Below are positions 55,115 through 64,000 of a stretch of DNA of 64,000 nt, piece by piece. Each line of letters starts with the position of its first letter. The first letter of the stretch is position 1. A program made the position numbers and the translations under genes. Source of the stretch: Sciurus carolinensis (lineage: Eukaryota; Chordata; Mammalia; Rodentia; Sciuridae); the NCBI RefSeq assembly GCF_902686445.1, contig NC_062220.1, forward strand, positions 91,016,143-91,080,142, written 5' to 3'. The notes beneath the pieces are model-generated. The model was not told the DNA's origin, did no database searches, and worked only from the letters and a program-made list of their open reading frames with translations.

Positions 55115-56122
55115 CCAGCCTGTGGACATGTTTGCCTATGAGGTGCGTCTCCTAGAGACAGCATATTGTTGGGTCTTGTTTTTTAAGACAATCCGCAAGT
55201 CTATGTCTTTTGATTGATGAGTTTAGTCCATTAATATTCAGGGTTATTACTGAGATATGACTTGTATTCCCAGTCATTTTGGTTTATTTCTGGCTTTTAA
55301 TTTGATTTAGTTTCTCTTTTGACTATTCCTTTAGTGTATTTCCTCTCTTTGCTGGCTTTCACTTTTTTTTTTTTTTTTCACTTCATCCTCATGGAATATT
55401 TTGTTGAGGAATACATTGCTCTTGGGAATTCAAATTGGTGCAACCGTTATGGAAAGCAGTATGGCGATTCCTCAGAAAACTTGGAATGGAACCACCGTTT
55501 GATCCATTTATCCCACTCCTCGGTTTATACACCAAAGGTTTAAAATCAACATACTACAGTGACACAGCCACATCAATGTATATAGCAGCTCACACAATAG
55601 CTAAACTACGGAACCAAACTACATGCCCTTCAACAGATAAATAGATAAAGAAAATGTGATATATATATACATATATATATGTATATATATAGATGTGATG
55701 GAATATTACTCAACTCTAAAGAAGAATAAAATTCTGGCATTTGCTGGTAAATGAATAGCGTTAGAGAATATCATGCTAAGTGAAATGAGCCAAAATCAAA
55801 AAACCAAAGGCTGAATGTTTTCTCTGATATGTCGAAGCTAATTCACAATAAGCAGGGGGGCAGTCAGGAAGAACAGAGTTCCTTTATATTAGGTAGAGGG
55901 GAGTGAAGGGAGGGGAAGGGGTATGGGGGTAGGAATGATAGTAGAGTAGAACAGATATTATTACCTCATGTACATGTATGACTGCATGACCAATGTGATC
56001 CCGCAATATGCAGAATCAGAAAAATGAGAGATTACACTCGATTTATGTATGATCTATCAAAATGTGTAAATGTATTCTACTGTCATGTACAAATAATTAG
56101 AACAAATAAAATAAATTTTTAA
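55115..56122 (+). mobile_element. L1 with 5' inversion (twin-priming structure)
   Basis: 55115-55430 is L1 in reverse. On the minus strand it holds the ORF2 start (MTGNTSHISVITLNINGLN) and runs to about residue 60 of the endonuclease (ETHLIGKHVHRL). From 55435 the strand switches to plus with the ORF2 C-terminus, G-rich 3' UTR and A-rich end. Nearly all of ORF2 between is missing. The flanks AAAAGGGCCAGCC and AAAAGGTCACACC agree at about ten of thirteen bases. Confidence 0.85.
55660..55695 (+). repeat. (TA)n run inside the L1
   Basis: Expanded 'tatatatacatatatatatg' at the site where other L1 copies read 'tggtatatatacaca'. It is a slippage product in the element body. Confidence 0.85.
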
Positions 56123-56129
56123 AAGGTCA

Positions 56130-56875
56130 CACCATCTTCGTGTTTTGGACAAGACACTGTGGCAACTTTGTTCAGGTGGACTGCAGCGTCAAGGTCAGAA
56201 GTAGGGAAAACTTAAAGTTTCCAAAAGATTTGTGTCATCACAGTCTGTGCCAACACTTCTGACCCAGAGTGGTGACACAGGAAAAGGATAAGGGAAGAAA
56301 CTGAAGGCATTTCACAAGAATCACCCAGCGAGTTCCAATGGGCTCTACCACTTTGTCTAAGGTAAGGTACATACAAGGAATTATTCCTCAGGGATCTGAG
56401 GACATGAACTTTGACAAGCAGATGTCCCCAGAAGGTTTCAGGGAAACCAGTATAAGATAAAAGCAACTTGCTTGATGGAGTTTTCTAAAAGTTTACAGGG
56501 ACATCCTCTTTGGAGTTGAGATAAGGGGCAGTCCCTGCAGTCCCTCAGTCTGACCTGTCAGGCGTGCCCAGGTAGAAGCCTAAGAGAGGGGCAGCCACAC
56601 CAGCTGTCTGGGGGTGAAGCCTTGGATGTCCACATCCAATCCCCCTTCCTCCTGTGCAGGAGTGCAAGGGCTTACTGGCAGCCATCTCACTAAGGGGCCT
56701 GTATTTCTTCCACAAGCAGCAGTTCCCTCTGTGGTCCAGTCCACGGATTCCTGTGGTCCACTCGGCCTCACCTGCCCACAGCCTGATCTGAGGCTCACCT
56801 GGCTCCCCAACCCTGCTCTGAGTATGGCCATCTCCTGGGGTAGTGGGAGGACTACTGGAAACAAAGTAAGGTGAT
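56130..56875. other. Unassigned stretch
   Basis: Overlapping open frames of 85-130 codons on both strands at 56545-56935 show no domain and look random. Confidence 0.4.
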
Positions 56876-56879
56876 CTGC

Positions 56880-57010
56880 GGCAGGTCACTTCTCTTGGCC
56901 TGTGTCCTCCTTGGTAAAATGGAGCTGGCTGCATCTACTCTACCTCAAATGTGTTATTGTGAGGATTAAATACTAAGAGGTACATAAAAATGTTCCAAGA
57001 ACTGCAATCA
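56880..57010 (+). mobile_element. MIR SINE fragment
   Basis: 'ttggtaaaatggagctggct' and 'attgtgaggattaaatacta' are forward MIR landmarks. Confidence 0.75.
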
Positions 57011-57174
57011 TTTCTACTTCTGATCCAGTCTCCTCCTTTGAACTGCCTGCTGGGTCTTATTTTCTTCCCACCAGCCCCCAGCCCTTTGCTCCTTTAGGAA
57101 AGGTCATTTTGAGGCTGATCACTGTCAAGCAGGGCTGAACTTCATCAGTCCACCTGTCTGCCCATCTATCCCTC

Positions 57175-57300
57175 CATCCCATAAACATATACCAGCATTC
57201 ATCATGCACCAGGCTTTGAGCAGCTGCTACAATCCTCAGGCACAGTTCCTGACCTCGAGGAGCTCACAGATAAGCCTCATGTCTAAAGTTTGATGATCAG
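57175..57300 (+). mobile_element. Ancient mammal-wide repeat, start of a copy
   Basis: 'catcatgcaccaggctttga' and 'tgacctcgaggagctcacag' are its opening landmarks. Confidence 0.45.
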
Positions 57301-57489
57301 TTACTCTGTGCCTATGCAAAACATGAGCAAAGATTGAGGGTGATGAAAAAAAGGATTTCAGAGAAGTGAGAGAAAGAAGGAGAAAAATGGGAAAGAGGAA
57401 CAGCAACTTCGGGGGTTGCTAGCATCTGGTCCCTCTATTCCAGGACTGACCACATGCCTAGAAGAGAGCAAGAGCCCAGTGAAGATCCC

Positions 57490-57725
57490 CTTACGTTGCA
57501 ATGATGTGTCAGAAACCAACTTCATACATTCAAATCCCAGCTCCTTCACTTACTGTGTGACCATGGGTAAATTATGTGACTTCTTTGTGCCTTGGTATCT
57601 TCATCTATAAAATGGGTAGATAATGATTATGGCTATTTTAAAGTGTTATGAAAAGTAAAATCGATTAATATTTGCAACATACTTAAAACAGTGCCTAGCA
57701 CTTTGTAATCATTTGGTATGTCCTA
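57490..57725 (+). mobile_element. MIR SINE, near full length
   Basis: 'tcaaatcccagctccttcac', 'tctataaaatgggtagataa' and 'acagtgcctagcactttgta' give the complete forward MIR order. This is the best-preserved MIR in the window. Confidence 0.9.
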
Positions 57726-57739
57726 ATATAATTTTGATT

Positions 57740-58285
57740 ATGATTATCATTACTACTATTGTTGTTACTTATATTAAACCATCTCAAGATGGAAGAAGTG
57801 GTGGGCATCCCTTGGAGAGCAGGAAAACAATGCCACTCAAGTTCACAGTCACCTCCATGGCTCGCACCTAGCACAGGCCTCAGATGACTAGAGCCCCAGC
57901 AGAGGGGGCTGCTCCCAGACCACCAGACACAAGCAAGGGCTCTCTTCTTGCTGCTCTCTGAATTTGCATGGCCACATTATGACTCTGGGAGCAGAACCAA
58001 ACATCCTCATTATAACCTGACAATGCATCCAAAAGAGACAGGCAGAGACCAGCCCTCAAGGGAACTGTCCTGCTGCCGAGGACACGGGTACAGAAGGCTA
58101 CGTGCTACCCATCCCTTATACCTACCTGCTCTGGCAAGCTGGATAATCTCCAACAAGCCAGAAACATAGATTCAAAAATACCAGGCCCCTCTGTGAAGTT
58201 TCCAGCAGCAGCAGATGAATGGATCACAGCCTCAATGTGCGGACGAAGGCCTCAGTAGGCCCAGAGCCTGGGCAAGTCTCTGCTC
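57740..58285. other. Unassigned stretch
   Basis: No element or exon recognised. Confidence 0.4.
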
Positions 58286-58289
58286 TTGG

Positions 58290-58480
58290 AAGGACACTGA
58301 CCTAGACTCAGGGCAACTGGATTTGAATTTGGGCTCTCCCTCCCACCTGCCAAGGGAACGTGGGCAAGTTCTCTAACATCTTAGCGTCTGTGTGTTCTCT
58401 CTTTAATGAGAACAATAAAATCTGCTTCTCATAATTAAGTCATATCCTAGCACAAGATCAAGCACATCACAGGCATTCAA
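58290..58480 (+). mobile_element. MIR SINE
   Basis: 'tggatttgaatttgggctct', 'aacgtgggcaagttctctaa' and 'caagcacatcacaggcattc' lie in forward MIR order. Confidence 0.8.
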
Positions 58481-58994
58481 AGCTGTGAGATGAAACAGTC
58501 TATGTTGGATCTGATAATAATATTGGCCCTTGACCAGTAACCTGCATCTTCAAAGCAGGAAGGCCTGATAATAACTCCTTCACCAATACATTTTCCATGT
58601 GCTTCCACCCTTCCCCACGAGAGCAGGGCCCCTGCACACGGCATAACCTGGGGACAGTTGGTGTGCAGAGGGACAAGGGAAAGGGCATGCCCCTGGCGAA
58701 TTCTCAATTAACAAGCTGTATGCGTGCCCAGGAAAATCTATGCCAGCCAAGGGAATTTAAGACTTTGGGGTCCCTGAGGAACCATCACGTTTAAAAAATA
58801 ATAATCACCAGGGCAATGTAATATCTCAATTTGGGGACTGGCTCACACATGGAAGCTCCAGGAAATCCAACAGGCAATAGCAACCAGTTTCCTGAAATTT
58901 TATTTTGGACAAGCTTGCAGTCTTCTATGATGGCTTTATGCAAGCCAGCTCTTTTTCACTTAAGAGTATCAAATCCTCAAAGAATCCTTTAAAA

Positions 58995-59150
58995 GGCTCA
59001 GCTCCTTCCCAGACTGCTAGAGCCAAGTCACCTCCTCTCTCGGCCTCAGTCCTCTCACCTGTGAACTGGAAACAAGACCTACTCTTGCAGTAGTGAGGAC
59101 TGAGGGAGGTAATGTCCTTGGTGTGCCCAGCACAGGGCAGAGAGGGGGTC
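58995..59150 (+). mobile_element. MIR SINE
   Basis: 'gagccaagtcacctcctctc' followed by 'gtcctctcacctgtgaactg' is the forward MIR core. Confidence 0.75.
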
Positions 59151-59559
59151 CTTAGTAGTCTCCACCCCCCACCATCTCATGCCATGGTTTGGACTCCAGT
59201 GGATGGTTGTACATAGTAGAAAGCCAGTGAAGAGTTATCGAATGGAAAAGGGCATTTTACAGATCTGACTTTTAAGCATTTCATACAATATGTTTCCCAA
59301 CTCCCCAGACCTACAAGAGATGGTGTCTCTTGCCAAAGATTCATTTTGATACACTGCTTGCCCATGTTCTGAACAGGGAAAGAGAGAGGGCCAAGGCTGG
59401 TGAGGAGCAATACCAAGACCCCCTCTTCTCCCTTCTCCTTGTTCCTCCATCAGCACTTCATTATATTTCACCTTTATGTTGGCGTGGCTGGACAAAGGCC
59501 TGAAAGGCACAGGACACACACCTCACTGTGCCCAAGCAAGCTTCTGTTGTTGGAAGGTC

Positions 59560-59690
59560 ATGGAGTCAGGGCAAGTGGGTTAACCTTGGGCTGTGCCTCT
59601 TTCCAGCTTTGGGTTCCCTGAGCAAGTTCCTAAACTTCTTAGATCCTCTTGGCACATCTGGGAATGGTGAGGTGTCCTTTGGACTTGAAC
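59560..59690 (+). mobile_element. MIR SINE fragment
   Basis: 'gagcaagttcctaaacttct' with 'tagatcctcttggcac' is a forward MIR core, diverged. Confidence 0.5.
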
Positions 59691-59699
59691 CCAGGCTTA

Positions 59700-60375
59700 A
59701 GTTCTTATAGTTTTCTCACTACTATGGACTGAAATTTTAAATTTCAAACAAAACACATGCTTCTCTTAAGGAAGAATTTCACTCATTCTCCTCGTCTACT
59801 CCCAGGGAAATTTCTCAAGCCAACAGCATCACATCTCCATCCTGTGATGCCAGTACAGCAGCCCAAGTGGACCCAGTTAATCCAGAGAAAGGGAACACTG
59901 TCAACAGAGACCACCTATCACCCATCAGCTCCTCCTGCCTCAGAGCAGCGATGGGTCCATTTGGTCTGCATGCTCGCTTTCCCACAACTCCGGTTACACA
60001 AATCTGTCAAGTGTCACTAGATCAACATGCAACACAAACCCAAGGCATGTCCTTTCTTTCACCCAGCCATGGACAGGAAACCAGGAATTCTTTGTCCCAT
60101 CTCAACCAGAGGCCAACTCCCCAAGAGGTATTGTCAGACCCTGAGGTCTAGGCCAAACCAGTCTCTAGAGAGCTGCTCTGTGACCCTTCCCGTTTCCACA
60201 ATGACTGACGAGTATGGTCTCAACAGAGGAGTCTTCATTGTTTAGGACTCAGGCATTGAGTCCTGACCCAAGCAGGAAGTCTGTGAAAATAAGAGTTCAG
60301 CCTGGGGAGGGAAGAAACAAAGGGAAGAGCAATCGCTGAATCAACTCCTACCAGAGCAAATGAACAAATTAGTTA
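59700..60375. other. Unassigned stretch
   Basis: C-rich DNA with overlapping frames of 70-95 codons and no domain. Confidence 0.4.
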
Positions 60376-60379
60376 ACTC

Positions 60380-60500
60380 ACTAGCCATGACCTTGGAAAA
60401 GTTATTCAACCTTTCTAGACCCCCGTTTTCCCACCTGTAACATGACCACATGAGATTATCTCTCCTTTTCAGAACTGCTTGTGAGCATCATAGGACGATG
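60380..60500 (+). mobile_element. MIR SINE fragment
   Basis: 'ccttggaaaagttattcaac' and 'ttttcccacctgtaacatga' are forward MIR landmarks. Confidence 0.75.
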
Positions 60501-60596
60501 CATATGTAAAAACATCTGGTCCAGAGAAGGTTCTATGAGCCGTGAGTTCTACTTTCCTTCAAATATGATTAGTCCCAGTTCTTCTTCTTTTTAACA

Positions 60597-60714
60597 TTTT
60601 TTTTTAGATGTTGATAGACATTTATTTTTTATTCATTTATTTATATGTGGTGCTAAGAACCGAACCTAGTGCCTCACACATGCTAGGAAAGCACTCTACC
60701 ACTGAGCCACAACC
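60597..60714 (-). mobile_element. ID SINE, long-tail form
   Basis: The reversed body ('aaccgaacctagtgcctcac') has the same extended tail as the copy at 47254 ('tagatgttgatagacattta'). The words around 'cccagtt' on both sides suggest a short duplication. Confidence 0.88.
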
Positions 60715-60719
60715 CCAGT

Positions 60720-62255
60720 TCAACCCCAGTTATTTATTTGGTGAGCACAGTGGTCAGGCCATGGAGGTCAGTATTTTATGGTTTTCTCTGTGGAGAGATT
60801 TCATCTTTCTCACCCTTTGGGGTTTGAGAGAAGCCAGAAAGTCCCCATTACTGATTTGTGAGTTTACTGTTGGCCTCTTGGATCAGAGGCAGAGAATTAA
60901 GTTAACTTTGATTTTTACATTGATCCTGCCCATAAATATCTATAAATATTATAGTTAAAACAATGGGAATCAAAATCTAGACAGACATTTTGGTGGGTGA
61001 GAGTCATTTGGAAATCATTTATTCCATTCACATCAGTTCAATATCATGACTTTTCTTTTAACATGCCACTGGTTTTAAAGTATGATCCTTAGATGGAAAA
61101 AAAAATCTGAACACTATTAGACTAAATGATCCTGAGCCCTCCATTCTCAAAACCAAAACATTTATAAATATTTTGTGCTGACCCCAAGATGGGTGACTCA
61201 CACCTGTGGCTATTCTGGGATTTCTAAATGTAACAACCACTGGTTGGTGAGAAAATAGTGACCAAAGACCAGGAAAGAAGGTGGAACATCACCTAATTCT
61301 CCTACTCTGGGTGGGAATATTTTTCTAATTTTTAAAAAGCTAATTTGCAGTATACATGGGAGATGAAAAGCTGTGAGTCGGAATTATTTTTCACATTAAT
61401 TTGTACTTTGTTCTCTGTGGTTCCCATCTCTACCTCACACCCACTTCCAAGAAAATATTCAAGTTAGTATTCAAGTTAATATTCAAGTTAGTCACAACTG
61501 GTACTTCAGAAATACCCACCAATAAGAATTCAGAGATAAACAAGGATGATTGGGTTGGTATACACCAATGTGCTTAGTGTGAACTGACATGTTCTAGCTT
61601 ATTTGGGGTAAGACAGTGCCTACATCAGACTCATTAAAAGAATGAATGAAGTTCATGGCCACAGTGCAGTGAATAGTCAGTGAATAAGTCTGCGGCCCCC
61701 ACTTGTCTTTGGTAAAATCCTAAACTCACTGAAAAATGATGCCAATGGGTAAGCAGAGGGTGTAGGAGGTGGGTTCATGGGGAGCTCAGCACCCTTGAAG
61801 GTTCTGAAGAAGGAAAGAGAGACATGGCCTCAGAGGTAAGAGTCCCTAATTGGACATGGGGTCCTTTGAATATCAGTGGCCCCGTTATATGGCAGTGCAC
61901 CAGGGTGGTAGCTGAACCTCACAGAGGTGGCTATAAGAGAGTCCCAGTATGGAAGCACCCCTAGAACACAGGGTCCTAGCTGACCCAAGATTCCCTGTGT
62001 GCTCAGATATGGGAAAGAAGAACAAAGCCACCAACCAGGGAACAGGCTGGCACCACCCAGCTCCATGGTGCCCCATGGACCAGCAAGCAATGGTGGGGGT
62101 CTTCTCTTCCTCTACCCACTTTTTCTACTCTGATTACTGGCTTCTATGAGACCTGGGAAGTGAGAGGTCCTGTAATGACTCTTTGAACTTCCTACCAACC
62201 TATTGGGATGGGAGGTTGGAATAAGTTTTAAACTGATTTTTAGAAAATTCATTAA
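60720..62255. other. Mostly unassigned, with a small tandem repeat
   Basis: 61457-61494 holds three copies of a 12-base unit (attcaagttagt with changes). Nothing else is recognised. Confidence 0.5.
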
Positions 62256-62261
62256 ACTGAT

Positions 62262-62452
62262 GCAGCCAGGTGCGATGGCCCATGCCTATAATCCCAGTGG
62301 CTCAAAAGACTGAGGCAGGAAGATCAGCAGTTCAAGGTCAGTCTCAGCAATTTAGCAAGGCCCTAAGCAACTTAGCAAAACCCTGTCTCCAAATAAAAAA
62401 TAAAAAGGGTTGGGGATGTGGTTCAGTGGTTCAATTCCCAGTGCCAAAAAGA
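62262..62452 (+). mobile_element. Composite B1-ID SINE with shortened ID half
   Basis: B1-like half 'gccaggtgcgatggcccatg' and ID half 'gggatgtggttcagtggttc'; about 15 bases of the ID body are missing. Confidence 0.88.
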
Positions 62453-62821
62453 AAGCTAATATGTCTTGCACAACTAAGTGTGTGGCCTAAAATGTCTTTG
62501 CTCCCTTTTTTAAGTCTTTAGTCATAGTTTGTTTCATTTAAGACTACACAGAGTTGTGATTCTTGGTTTGAGCACCACTGAATCCTAACTAGGAATTTAG
62601 ACATCAAACATGATTGCCTGCCAGGGTACAGCATCTCCTTTCAATCAGGCATGGTGGAAGTGTATCAGAATTCCCTGGAAATTTCTTCAACACACACCTG
62701 TTCATCACCACTACCCCAAAGCCCCTGGTAACCCAGGTCTCTGGGAGCATGATATGTTGTATTTTAACTTTTAAGAAATAATTTCAGACCTACAAAAAGT
62801 TGCAAAACTAAAAATAGTATG

Positions 62822-62931
62822 GGGCTGGGTTATGGTAGAGCATTTGCTTCACAAGTTTAAGGCACTGGGTTCAAGTCTCAGCACCACATATAAATAAAAT
62901 TTTAAAAAGATGAAGTTTGTCTTTCAAAAAT
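62822..62931 (+). mobile_element. ID SINE with 15-base duplication
   Basis: A shortened body ('gggttatggtagagcatttg') is followed by a long AT-rich tail. ACTAAAAATAGTATG stands at 62807-62821 and 62932-62946 without a mismatch. Confidence 0.9.
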
Positions 62932-63444
62932 ACTAAAAATAGTATGAAAAATATCCATATAGACTTTACCCAGATTCATCTACTATTAACATTTCAGCCC
63001 ATTTGCTTCCACCTCACCTCTTCCCCCTCATCACTCCCCTCTCCCCTCTCTTCTTTCCTTCCTGAATATATATTTAAATGTTTCATATATTTTTTTCTGA
63101 ACCATTTTAGGGTAAGTTACATATACATGGCTTTTTACTCTAAATGCCTAAGGATGTATTTCCTAAGAAAAGAGATAATCACAGTGCAGTTATCAATTTC
63201 ATAAAATTATACCAATATAGTACTTTTATCTAAAAGTATCTATACTGTCCCACATTCCAGTTTTGTCAGGTGACCTAGTAAAGTTCTTTACAGAATTTCC
63301 CCTCCAAACAGGATCCAATCTGGGCTCAGGCATTACATTTCATTCCCTGGCAGAACTCTTACACCTTCTTTCATCTGGAACACTTACAACAGTATTTGTC
63401 TTTTATGACATTAACATTTACATATATGTGTGTATTGGGGGCAA

Positions 63445-63480
63445 GTGTGTGTGTGTGTATGTGTGTGTGTGTGTGTGTAT
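63445..63480 (+). repeat. (TG)n microsatellite
   Basis: About sixteen TG units with one TA interruption. Confidence 0.95.
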
Positions 63481-63639
63481 TCCTCATTTTGACTATGTCT
63501 GCTACATCCTTGTGATTAGATTTACATTTTCTATCCTCAGCCAGAACTCTGCATAGATAATGTTGTTTCTTTCTCAGGGTCTCATATCTGGAGGCACACA
63601 ATGTCCATCTGTCCCTCATAAGGAATTTTCATTTTAATC

Positions 63640-64000
63640 ACCTGATCAAGGTGTTACTAAGACTTTTTTTCTTCATTATCCCTACCATTTTATTTTCTGC
63701 CTTGCAAGATACTTCTGGGTCATGCAAATATCCTGCTCTTCAACAAAATCCCACCCAACTCCTAGATTTATTATTCACTGATAAAGTCTTACCTTGCTGG
63801 TTGCAAAATTATTATAAAAGCTACAACCCAAACAGTTGAAATCTACTAAATAGAAAACCCCTAAAATACTGGCAGGTGTTAAGGATTTAAAGTATAAGAA
63901 TCAGTATAGGTAAGTTTACTAGTACTTCTCAAAGAAGGAAGAATGTCAACATTTATCAAGCACTTACTATATACATTACCCCCAATGACCTTTCATGACC
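63640..64000. other. Unassigned end of window
   Basis: No element recognised. 'tttatcaagcacttactata' at the very end may be the start of a MIR that continues outside. Confidence 0.4.

Larger units (their letters stand above)
62755..63640 (-). mobile_element. Old L1M 3'-UTR-like block with ID insertion
   Basis: 'caggatccaatctgggctca', 'tctggaggcacacaatgtcc' and 'cccacattccagttttgtca' resemble an old L1M 3' UTR that is common in mammals, here read in reverse. Assignment is from memory and moderate. Confidence 0.45.

Noticed and set aside
63445..63480. Telomere-like TG repeat
   Set aside because: It lacks TTAGGG units and is an ordinary dinucleotide microsatellite.

Overview
This is a mammalian nuclear window with no gene, exon, tRNA or rRNA that I can support. 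The organism is very probably a squirrel-family rodent (Sciuridae: ground squirrel, marmot or relative). The main evidence is a dense set of composite SINEs made of a 7SL-derived B1-like left half joined to a tRNA-Ala-derived ID right half (MEN type). Free-standing ID elements, rodent-style L1 3' ends and MaLR LTRs also occur. Family names below come from recalled consensus sequences; no database was searched. The many small open frames look like chance: the longest runs are low-complexity or repeat-derived and none carries a recognisable domain.

Layout. 0-5 kb: a MaLR solo LTR with exact duplications, a Tigger/MER2 fragment, a class I ERV LTR fragment, MER5A, an interrupted old L1M 3' region, L2, and a 100-base purine tract. 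5-13 kb: a MIR split by a composite SINE, mostly unassigned DNA, a class II ERV solo LTR with a perfect 6-base duplication (8303-9013), and an LTR nested in a MaLR LTR (11898-12547). 13-15 kb: a 5'-truncated L1 with an 18-base duplication, then an AT-rich palindromic patch. 15-34 kb: composite SINEs, MIR, L2, MER5A and two MaLR LTRs in otherwise plain DNA. 34-39 kb: a stack of old L1M ORF2 fragments with an internal inversion and inverted repeat, two ID insertions and a later L1 3' end. 39-45 kb: a Tigger/MER2 and a SINE inside an ancient repeat, an L1 inside a MaLR LTR, and a MaLR LTR inside MER5A. 45-55 kb: young ID insertions, a possible conserved non-coding stretch, a MaLR LTR and ancient repeats. 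55-56 kb: an L1 with a 5' inversion that contains the ORF2 start. 56-64 kb: MIR-rich DNA ending in an old L1M 3'-UTR-like block with a TG microsatellite.

No genes here work together, so the value of the window is its insertion record. Many elements keep target-site duplications readable by eye, and several nesting events give relative ages: ancient L2-like, MIR, MER5A and Tigger first, then L1M, then MaLR LTRs, then rodent L1, composite SINEs and ID. The window is most likely intergenic or intronic. Flanking sequence would be needed to say which.
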